Position numbers and translations under genes: made by a program. From positions 1 through 25,102 of the forward strand of contig DASPFV010000325.1 in assembly GCA_035620975.1 (NCBI GenBank): 25,102 nucleotides of DNA, read 5' to 3'. This stretch comes from DASPFV01 sp035620975. Lineage in GTDB: Bacteria; Acidobacteriota; Vicinamibacteria; Vicinamibacterales; 2-12-FULL-66-21. Positions 1 through 5,663 of this stretch are shown here, in pieces (the stretch's first letter is position 1; each line of letters opens with the position of its first letter). The notes under the pieces were generated by a model. It did not search any database. It saw only the letters and a list, made by a program, of their open reading frames with translations, and was not told the DNA's origin.

Positions 1-34
1 ACGGCCCGTTCTGCCTCACTTTGATCGTCGCCAC
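1..34 (-). CDS. Start of a possible CDGSH-type iron-sulfur protein (partial)
   Basis: Only 11 codons are visible before the window edge. They read V(M)ATIKVRQNGP from a GTG at 34-32, with a GGGGGAGG ribosome binding site directly upstream, 12 bases after the rho stop. Short CDGSH/Fer4_19-type iron-sulfur proteins often begin with a strand of the form IxVRxNGP, so that family is my guess. The cysteine motif lies outside the window, so the function is unproven. The short spacing suggests co-transcription with rho. Confidence 0.4.
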   Translation of the reverse strand, partial: MATIKVRQNGP

Positions 35-46
35 GTGCCTCCCCCA

Positions 47-1627
47 CTACGACATCTTCTGCATCGCCGCCAGGAAATCGGCGTTCGAGGGCGTCTTCCG
101 CATCTTGTCGAGCAGCAGCTCCATCGCCTCGACGGGCGAGAGCGGGTTGAGGACCTTTCGCAGCACCCAGACGCGATTGAGGTCGTCCTTCGGCAGCAGC
201 AGCTCTTCCTTGCGCGTGCCGCTCTTCTGGATGTCGATGGCCGGGAAGACGCGCTTGTCGACCAGCTTCCGATCCAGGTGGATCTCCATGTTGCCGGTTC
301 CCTTGAACTCTTCGAAAATCACGTCGTCCATGCGGGAGCCGGTGTCGATGAGCGCGGTGGCGATGATCGTGAGCGAGCCGCCCTCTTCGATGTTGCGCGC
401 GGCGCCGAAGAAGCGCTTCGGCTTCTGCAGCGCGTTCGAGTCGAGACCGCCCGAGAGCACCTTGCCCGACGGGGGGATGACCGAGTTGTAGGCGCGCGCG
501 AGGCGGGTGATCGAGTCGAGCAGGATGAGCACGTCCTTCTTGTGCTCGACCAGCCGCTTGGCCTTCTCGATGACCATCTCGGCCACCTGCACGTGCCGCT
601 GCGCGGGCTCGTCGAACGTGGACGAGATGACCTCGCCCTGCACCGATCGCTGCATGTCGGTGACCTCCTCGGGCCGCTCGTCGATGAGCAGCACGATCAG
701 GAACACCTCGGGATGGTTCTTCGCCACCGACTGCGCGATGCTCTGGAGCAGCATCGTCTTGCCGGTGCGCGGCGGCGCGACGATGAGGCCGCGCTGCCCG
801 CGGCCGATGGGGGTCATCAGGTCCATGACCCGGCCCGACAGGTTGTCGGGCATCGTCTCGAGCGTGAAGCGCTGGGCCGGGTAGAGCGGCGTCAGGTTCT
901 CGAAGAACAGCTTGTCGCGCGCCTGCTCGGGCGCTTCGAAGTTGACCGCCTCGACCTTGATGAGCGCGAAGTAGCGCTCCCCTTCCTTCGGCGGCCGGAT
1001 CTGCCCCGACACCGTGTCGCCGGTCTGCAGGTCGAACTTGCGAATCTGCGACGGTGACACGTAGATGTCGTCGGGACCCGGCAGGTAGTTGTAGTCGGGG
1101 GCGCGCAGGAACCCGAAGCCGTCGGGCAGCACCTCGAGGACGCCTTCGGAGAAGATGAACCCGCTCTGCTCGGTCTGCGCCTTCAGGATCTGGAAGATCA
1201 GCTCCTGCTTGCGCATGCCGGTCGCGCCGGCGACGTTGAGATCCTTCGCAATCTGGGTGAGCTGCTGGATGCTCTTGTCCTTCAGTTCCGTGATGTTCAG
1301 CCCCTGACCGCGACGACCCTCCTGCCGGCCCCCCTCCTGGCGGGCGCCTTCCGGCCTGCCACCCTGGCCCTGATCCTGTCGGGGCCCCTCCGGGCGGCCA
1401 CCTCCCTCGCGGCCTTCCTGACGCGCGCCTTCCTGACGGGCCTGCCGCTCGGGCCGGGTTCCGCCTTCGGGCGCCGGGCCGGGCTGTGCTGCCGGGGTGG
1501 ACGTCGAGGCCGGGGCGGCTTCCCGTTCCGGCGCCTGAACGGCCGTTTCCGCGTAGGTGGACTCGTCGCGGCCACCCGCCTGATCTGCGGGCTGGCGCCC
1601 TGTGGTGCGCTTGTTGGTCTGTGGCAT
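47..1627 (-). CDS. rho: Transcription termination factor Rho with disordered N-terminal extension
   Basis: Hexameric RNA-dependent ATPase/translocase that ends transcription of untranslated RNA. The 526-residue product is about 100 residues longer than E. coli Rho (419). Residues 1 to about 108 are low complexity, rich in Arg, Gly, Gln, Glu and Pro, with repeated RQEG and RPEG units. The Rho N-terminal helical domain follows (from LNITELKDKS), then the cold-shock-like RNA-binding domain (GVLEVLPDGFGFLRAPDYNYLPGPDD). The C-terminal RecA-like domain carries the Walker A motif APPRTGKT, the LLIDERPEEVTDM segment, the Q loop LLDSITRLARAYN and the R loop region SGGLDSNALQKPKRFFGAARN. All key motifs look intact. 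The ATG at 1627 has no clear Shine-Dalgarno, but it follows a strong promoter and a long leader (separate entries). Family assignment is certain; the role of the N-terminal extension is inferred. Confidence 0.98.
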   Translation of the reverse strand: MPQTNKRTTGRQPADQAGGRDESTYAETAVQAPEREAAPASTSTPAAQPGPAPEGGTRPERQARQEGARQEGREGGGRPEGPRQDQGQGGRPEGARQEGGRQEGRRGQGLNITELKDKSIQQLTQIAKDLNVAGATGMRKQELIFQILKAQTEQSGFIFSEGVLEVLPDGFGFLRAPDYNYLPGPDDIYVSPSQIRKFDLQTGDTVSGQIRPPKEGERYFALIKVEAVNFEAPEQARDKLFFENLTPLYPAQRFTLETMPDNLSGRVMDLMTPIGRGQRGLIVAPPRTGKTMLLQSIAQSVAKNHPEVFLIVLLIDERPEEVTDMQRSVQGEVISSTFDEPAQRHVQVAEMVIEKAKRLVEHKKDVLILLDSITRLARAYNSVIPPSGKVLSGGLDSNALQKPKRFFGAARNIEEGGSLTIIATALIDTGSRMDDVIFEEFKGTGNMEIHLDRKLVDKRVFPAIDIQKSGTRKEELLLPKDDLNRVWVLRKVLNPLSPVEAMELLLDKMRKTPSNADFLAAMQKMS

Positions 1628-1636
1628 GAGACTACC

Positions 1637-1708
1637 GGCGTTGTCGGTCGAAGTTGACGACTGGTTGTGGTTTGACGGCCTGTTGTCGAGCGTTGCTGGA
1701 TGTTGCTG
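1637..1708 (-). promoter_or_regulatory. C-rich, G-poor rho leader segment, candidate rut site
   Basis: On the minus strand these 72 bases of the rho leader contain about 29 C, 24 A, 12 G and 7 T by hand count (about 40% C and 17% G). That is very unlike the surrounding sequence. A C-over-G bubble of unstructured RNA is the known hallmark of Rho loading. Rho autoregulates through termination in its own leader in E. coli. A small hairpin (GCCCG-ttca-CGGGC, 1737-1750) lies just upstream. Autoregulation here is inference. Confidence 0.5.
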
Positions 1709-1792
1709 CGCTATATCGGAGCGGGCGTGGCGAGGCGCCCGTGAACGGGCTCCGGCGGAGAGGAAGTTTCGATGGAAGTTCGCGCTCCAGGA

Positions 1793-1820
1793 AGTATAGC
1801 AGGCCCGGCGGCCCTGTCAA
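1793..1820 (-). promoter_or_regulatory. Near-consensus sigma70-type promoter for rho
   Basis: On the minus strand TTGACA (1820-1815), a 16-base spacer and TATACT (1798-1793). Transcription would start near 1786, giving a leader of about 160 bases before the rho ATG. The match to the bacterial housekeeping consensus is the best in the window. The 247-base gap 1628-1874 holds this promoter and leader and no gene. Confidence 0.75.
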
Positions 1821-1874
1821 CGTTTGCCGCCGGGCCGGCTGACGGGATCGCGCGGGATCGGACCGGCGGCGGTC

Positions 1875-3023
1875 TCAGGTACGGCCTTCAGTCGAGGCGC
1901 CGATACGCTCCACTGGCACGTGATCGACCAGGTGCAGATCGACCTCGGGATCGATCGGCGGCGCCGCGAGCCGCAGCGAGAACCAGAGGGCGATGCACAG
2001 TACCGCAATGGCGGTAAGAGCGAACGTCAGGCCCAGATACCAGACCAGCGAGCGGAACGGCGCGAGCAGCTCGTCCTGCTCCGCCGAGAGCGCGACCATC
2101 CATTGGAGCTCGGCGTAGTTCCGCGAGAGCTGGGTCGGCGCAATCGCGACGAGCCGGCGTGTCTCGTCCGTGTCGTGCGCGGTGAGCACGATGGTCCCGG
2201 TGGGCTCGTTCTGCTGCGCCGCTCCCTCGAGCCGCTGCCGCAGCAGCTCGGCCGCGAAATAGCGGCGACCTTCGGAGTTGGGCGAGCGGCTGAACACGAT
2301 CGAGCCGTCCGGCCGCACGAGCGTCGCCTGCCCCGTGCTGCCCAGTTCCAGGCCCCCGATGCCGGCCAGCATCTCGCGGCTGTCTGCCACGATCTTGACG
2401 ATCCCGGCCATCTCCTCGCGATCGGGAGCCGGCACCGGCACGGCAATCTCGAAGGCGTAGATGCCCGCGCTGTCGTCCCGGCGCACGTCCGTCACCGTCA
2501 CGCGGCCGCGGCCGTCGTCGAAGGACTGGGTCCACCACGACTCGTCAGCCTGGTAGTAGTCGGACGTGATGTTCGAGGCCGCCACGAGGCGGCCGCTTCG
2601 ATCCGTCACGAGAATCTCGCGGTAGACAGGATCGTGCCGGATGAGATCGATCAGAAAGGCCGATGCGGGGTTGGCCAGCAGCCCCGACTGGGTGCTCGCG
2701 GCCTTCTGGTCGGCCTGCCACTGCTGATCCAGCTCCAACGTACGGGCGGGATCGAACGGGCTCGTGTTCCCCTCGGCCGCGGCTCGCCGAATCTCCGGTA
2801 CGCGCGCCAGGATGGAGGCGTCCAGGATGCGCCGGAACACGTACGCGTCCACGGCGGCCGCCGTGTACTCCGCAACCTGGGCAAGCCGGACGCTCTGCGT
2901 CTGGTGCAGGCGCGACTGGCCGATGCTGATCACGATGGCCGTGCCCACGACCAGCACGGGCAGCGCCACCAGGAGGACGACAGTCAGAACGCGCGCGTTG
3001 ATTGCCGGAAGACGCTGTGTCAC
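1875..3023 (-). CDS. Membrane-anchored Cache (PDC) sensor protein without output domain
   Basis: About 382 residues from the GTG at 3023. A first membrane helix (VLTVVLLVALPVLVVGTAIVISI) is followed by an extracytoplasmic domain of about 260 residues. A second helix (YLGLTFALTAIAVLCIALWF) and a cytoplasmic tail of only about 30 residues follow. The outer domain has features of double-Cache sensors: a long N-terminal helix (AEYTAAAVDAYVFRRILDASILA), YREILVTDRSGRLVAASN, a YYQADESWW segment, and a second module with GSTGQATLVRPDGSIVFSR. Such domains bind small ligands for kinases, cyclases or chemoreceptors, but no HAMP or signalling domain follows here. A longer reading from a TTG at 3089 exists, but that TTG overlaps a TTGACA hexamer. 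The GTG at 3023 has a GAGG site 5 bases upstream, so I prefer it. Ligand unknown. Confidence 0.75.
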   Translation of the reverse strand: MTQRLPAINARVLTVVLLVALPVLVVGTAIVISIGQSRLHQTQSVRLAQVAEYTAAAVDAYVFRRILDASILARVPEIRRAAAEGNTSPFDPARTLELDQQWQADQKAASTQSGLLANPASAFLIDLIRHDPVYREILVTDRSGRLVAASNITSDYYQADESWWTQSFDDGRGRVTVTDVRRDDSAGIYAFEIAVPVPAPDREEMAGIVKIVADSREMLAGIGGLELGSTGQATLVRPDGSIVFSRSPNSEGRRYFAAELLRQRLEGAAQQNEPTGTIVLTAHDTDETRRLVAIAPTQLSRNYAELQWMVALSAEQDELLAPFRSLVWYLGLTFALTAIAVLCIALWFSLRLAAPPIDPEVDLHLVDHVPVERIGASTEGRT

Positions 3024-3076
3024 GTCAGCCTCGCACGCAGGTTGAACTCCTACAATCTCTGCCTGTTGCGCGTCCG

Positions 3077-3082
3077 TGTCAA
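3077..3082 (-). promoter_or_regulatory. Possible -35 hexamer for the Cache gene
   Basis: On the minus strand TTGACA stands 54 bases upstream of the preferred GTG start, in the 84-base gap after the CoA-binding gene. No good -10 lies at the right distance (the nearest candidates are GAGATT or ATTGTA), so this is weak. Confidence 0.25.
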
Positions 3083-3107
3083 GCGACAACGACCGGGCCT
3101 TGCCCCA

Positions 3108-3479
3108 TCAGTACTCGCCGGGGCTTTCGCCGATCGCCAGAATGCTGCAGGCCTGTATCACGTTCAGTTGCAGCTCCCGCGCTTTGGCGACCACGGCCGG
3201 CTCGTCCGCGCCAGGGTTGAGCCAGATCTCGGGGATGCCCTTCCGTGCGATGTCGTCGAGGACCCGAAGCCCGATATGCGCCGGGACGTACACCGTCGCC
3301 ATGTCGATGCGGCCGGCCACGTCGAGGACCGACGCATACGCCCGATGGCCCTCCACTTCCGTCGCGTTCGGGTTGATAGGCAGCACCGTGTACCCCTGAT
3401 GCGCGAAGGCCCGGAGCGCTTTGTTGCCGAACTTCCGGCGGTTCTGGGAAGCACCGATGACGGCGACCGTTCTCGACAT
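3108..3479 (-). CDS. CoA-binding domain protein (YccU-like)
   Basis: A single-domain Rossmann-fold protein of 123 residues. The N-terminal VAVIGASQNRRKFGNKALRAFAHQGYTVLPINPNATEVEG is the classic CoA-binding domain (as in the alpha subunit of succinyl-CoA ligase and the YccU family). It continues with HRAYASVLDV and VYVPAHIGLRVLDDIARKGIPEIWLNPGADEPAVVAKARE, and ends in a cysteine-containing QACSILAIG strand. The family usually measures 120-145 residues, so it looks complete. Its cellular role is not well established. The ATG at 3479-3477 has no Shine-Dalgarno but has TAGAAT exactly six bases upstream, suggesting a leaderless transcript. It is divergent from amrS. Confidence 0.9.
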   Translation of the reverse strand: MSRTVAVIGASQNRRKFGNKALRAFAHQGYTVLPINPNATEVEGHRAYASVLDVAGRIDMATVYVPAHIGLRVLDDIARKGIPEIWLNPGADEPAVVAKARELQLNVIQACSILAIGESPGEY

Positions 3480-3485
3480 GCGCTG

Positions 3486-3491
3486 ATTCTA
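3486..3491 (-). promoter_or_regulatory. -10 element TAGAAT, leaderless type (CoA-binding gene)
   Basis: On the minus strand TAGAAT is followed by six bases and then the ATG, so transcription should start at or next to the start codon. No convincing -35 hexamer is visible. Confidence 0.5.
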
Positions 3492-3535
3492 CCCGGCTGC
3501 CAGACCCCGACCCCCGGACCCTGACCCCACACCCC

Positions 3536-3625
3536 GGAACCTTGAATCCGGAACCCTGGAACCTGGAACCTGGAACCTGGAACCCTGAACCTTGAACCTT
3601 GAACCTTGAACCTTGAACCTTGAAC
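3536..3625. repeat. Heptamer tandem repeat, about 13 copies
   Basis: A 90-base array with period 7. The first half is mainly GGAACCT variants and the second half mainly TGAACCT/TTGAACC variants, ending with about five near-identical copies. It fills the gap between the divergent CoA-binding and amrS genes and ends one base before the amrS -10 hexamer. The same heptamer in a G variant recurs at 4821-4851. It is too short in period and spacerless, so it is not a CRISPR array. Confidence 0.95.
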
Positions 3626-3626
3626 G

Positions 3627-3632
3627 TACAAT
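3627..3632 (+). promoter_or_regulatory. -10 element TACAAT, leaderless type (amrS)
   Basis: TACAAT is followed by six bases and the amrS ATG at 3639. A TTGAAC unit of the heptamer array (3606-3611) lies 15 bases upstream and could serve as a suboptimal -35. The repeat would then be part of the promoter. Confidence 0.5.
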
Positions 3633-3638
3633 GAGTAC

Positions 3639-4763
3639 ATGCCCACGCTCGCCGATGTGCTGGAGGCGAGGACGGTCGAGGCTGCGCCGGAGCTGGTCGA
3701 GACCATTGACGGGAAACGCCTCCGCTGTTACGCCTGCGGCCACGAGTGTCCCATCCCTGACGGCGCGACAGGTGTCTGCAAAGTCCGGTTCAACCGGGGC
3801 GGCCGTCTCCACGTGCCGTTCGGCTACGCCGGCGGCGTCCAGTGCGATCCGATCGAGAAGAAGCCGTTCTTCCACGCGCGGCCGGGGGCGCTCGCGTTCA
3901 GTTTCGGCATGCTCGGCTGCGATCTGCACTGCGCCTACTGCCAGAACTGGGTGACCTCGCAGGCGCTCCGCGATCCCGGCGCCGTGTCGCCGCCCATCGA
4001 CGTGTCGGCGGGCCAGCTGGCGGACGAAGCCGTCCACCTGGGCGCCCGCGTCGTCGTGAGCACCTACAACGAGCCGCTCATCACGACGGAATGGGCAGTC
4101 GCCATCTTCCGCGAGGCCCGTGAGCGGGGGCTGATGACGGGTTACGTGTCGAACGGCAACGGCACACCCCGGGTGCTGGCGTATCTCCGCCCGTGGGTGG
4201 ATCTCTACAAGGTCGACCTCAAGAGCTTCGACGACCGGCACTATCGGAAGCTCGGCGGGCGGCTCGAGCCGATTCTCGAAACCATCCGTGCCCTGCATCG
4301 GCTGGAGGTCTGGGTCGAGATCGTCACGCTCCTGATTCCGGGATTCAACGACTCGCGCGACGAGCTCGAGCGCCTGACGGCCTTCATCGCCGGCGTCTCT
4401 CCCGACATCCCCTGGCACGTCACCGCATTCCACAAGGATTACCGGATGAACGATCCGGAGAACACCACGCCCGAGATGCTGATGGAGGCGGCGGCCATCG
4501 GCCAGCGGCACGGGCTGCGCTACGTCTACGCCGGCAACCTGCCGGGCCGGGTTGCCGACCTCGAGCACACGCGCTGTCATGCCTGCCGCGCCCTGCTGGT
4601 CGAGCGCTACGGCTACTTCATCCAGCGCTACCGGCTCACGGCCGACGGCCGCTGTCCGGACTGCCGAACCGCGATTCCGGGCCGCTGGGGTACGCAGTTC
4701 GACGGCCAGATCGCGTCCACGCCGTTCCTGCCCGGCGTGGGCCGCCGGCTCCGCATGATCTGA
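3639..4763 (+). CDS. amrS: AmmeMemoRadiSam system radical SAM enzyme AmrS
   Basis: A 374-residue radical SAM enzyme of the pyruvate-formate-lyase-activase-like AmrS family. The N-terminus has a cysteine cluster (C30, C33, C37, C47) typical of the family. The [4Fe-4S]/SAM motif CxxxCxxC is C94-DLH-C98-AY-C101, followed by QNW. Further family segments are STYNEPLITTEWA, GYVSNGNGTP, DLYKVDLKSFDDRHYRKLGG, VEIVTLLIPGFNDS and PWHVTAFHKDYRM. A C-terminal zinc-ribbon-like part has the pairs CHAC and CPDC. AmrS usually acts with AMMECR1-like (AmrA) and MEMO-like (AmrB) proteins; neither is encoded nearby. The physiological substrate is not firmly established. The start is supported by the TACAAT hexamer six bases upstream; there is no Shine-Dalgarno. 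Confidence 0.93.
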   Translation: MPTLADVLEARTVEAAPELVETIDGKRLRCYACGHECPIPDGATGVCKVRFNRGGRLHVPFGYAGGVQCDPIEKKPFFHARPGALAFSFGMLGCDLHCAYCQNWVTSQALRDPGAVSPPIDVSAGQLADEAVHLGARVVVSTYNEPLITTEWAVAIFREARERGLMTGYVSNGNGTPRVLAYLRPWVDLYKVDLKSFDDRHYRKLGGRLEPILETIRALHRLEVWVEIVTLLIPGFNDSRDELERLTAFIAGVSPDIPWHVTAFHKDYRMNDPENTTPEMLMEAAAIGQRHGLRYVYAGNLPGRVADLEHTRCHACRALLVERYGYFIQRYRLTADGRCPDCRTAIPGRWGTQFDGQIASTPFLPGVGRRLRMI

Positions 4764-4820
4764 TGAGTGAGCCGGGAGTCACGTGGCATGCGCAGCCCTC
4801 GGCTCGCGCCGCCCGCGACA

Positions 4821-4851
4821 GCCTGAAGCCTTGAGCCTTGAGCCTTGAGCC
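4821..4851. repeat. Short heptamer repeat, four copies
   Basis: One CCTGAAG unit and three CCTTGAG units in tandem, between the convergent stops of amrS and the dsbA-like gene. It is clearly related to the CCTTGAA units at 3536-3625, so amrS is flanked on both sides by the same repeat family. There is no hairpin with a T-run here to serve as a terminator. Confidence 0.85.
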
Positions 4852-4854
4852 CGA

Positions 4855-5607
4855 CTACAACAATCCCTCGATCGCCGTCTGGAACTGCTGGAACGGGTGG
4901 GCGCCCTTGACGACCTTGAGGATCTTCATCGGCTGACCGTCCGGCGGCGTGAGGCCGATGAGGAACATCGGCGTGCTGTCGATGCCCAGCTGCTGCATCC
5001 GGGCGACGCTCTCACGGACGGGCGCGGCGTACTTGTTGCCGGTGAGGCACGCGCGGAACGCGGCCGCGTCGAGGCCGAGCGACTCGCCCTGCGACACCAG
5101 CTGCCCGACGTCGCGCGTCGGCGAAGCGAACAGCGCCGCGTGCATCTCCCAGTACTTGCCCTGGTCGCCGGCGCAGTTCGCCGCCTCGTGCGCCTTGAAC
5201 GCGGAAGGGTGCAGCTGCTCGATCGGATAGTCGACGAACACGTACCGCACCTTGCCGGTGCGGATGTACTCCTGCTCGATCCGTGGCTGCGTCTCCTGCA
5301 TGTGCCGGCGGCAGAACGGGCAGTGATAGTCGGAGACTTCCACGAGCGTGACCTTCGCGGTCGAGGACCCGCGCGCTGGCTCCCCGGCGATGCTGATGGA
5401 CGCGTTGACGAGGGTCTCCTCGGCCGGCCGCCCGCCCTGGACGAGCGCCTGGAGGAAGGACTTGATCGCCTCGAGGTCCTTCTTCATCGCGGCCTGCTCG
5501 GCCTTCAGCGCCTCGATCTCCCGGCGCAGCGACGCCATGTCGTCCTGCGGGTAGGGGCCGGAGAGCGAGAACAGCGCCACGAGCGATACCGTCGTGAGCT
5601 TCAGCAT
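4855..5607 (-). CDS. Secreted DsbA-family thioredoxin-fold oxidoreductase
   Basis: 250 residues. An N-terminal hydrophobic signal (KLTTVSLVALFSLSG, residues 3-17) is followed by a short coiled coil (MASLRREIEALKAEQAAMKKDLEAIKSFL, about 24-52) and a DsbA/DSBA-like thioredoxin domain. The active site is C96-P-F-C99 in VSDYHCPFCRRH. The cis-proline loop is STPMF (P213). The insertion helix contains EAANCAGDQGKYWEMHAALF and a second lone Cys in ACLTGNKY, the usual pair of this subgroup. It probably makes or isomerises disulfides in the periplasm; no DsbB/VKOR partner is nearby. A longer in-frame reading extends antisense through glcD and is not credible. The start at 5607 is fixed by the signal peptide and by TACATT six bases upstream. 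The coiled coil may mediate dimerisation (inference). Confidence 0.9.
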   Translation of the reverse strand: MLKLTTVSLVALFSLSGPYPQDDMASLRREIEALKAEQAAMKKDLEAIKSFLQALVQGGRPAEETLVNASISIAGEPARGSSTAKVTLVEVSDYHCPFCRRHMQETQPRIEQEYIRTGKVRYVFVDYPIEQLHPSAFKAHEAANCAGDQGKYWEMHAALFASPTRDVGQLVSQGESLGLDAAAFRACLTGNKYAAPVRESVARMQQLGIDSTPMFLIGLTPPDGQPMKILKVVKGAHPFQQFQTAIEGLL

Positions 5608-5613
5608 CGGCCG

Positions 5614-5619
5614 AATGTA
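5614..5619 (-). promoter_or_regulatory. -10 element TACATT, leaderless type (dsbA-like gene)
   Basis: On the minus strand TACATT, six bases, ATG. It lies in the 56-base gap after the glcD-like gene, so the dsbA-like gene probably has its own promoter. No clear -35. Confidence 0.45.
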
Positions 5620-5663
5620 CCACAGGCGCTGCACGGGACCGGACGGCGGGGACGCGCCACCGC

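Noticed and set aside
1824..3524. Plus-strand frame of 566 codons opposite the Cache and CoA-binding genes
   Set aside because: Antisense shadow, rich in Arg, His and Asp, with no domain.
3536..3625. CRISPR-like array
   Set aside because: The period is 7 bases with no spacers and no cas genes nearby; it is a simple tandem repeat.
3489..4580. Minus-strand frame of 363 codons running into the heptamer array (SRFKVQG repeats)
   Set aside because: Antisense to amrS with typical shadow composition; the SRFKVQG repeats are only the translation of the heptamers.
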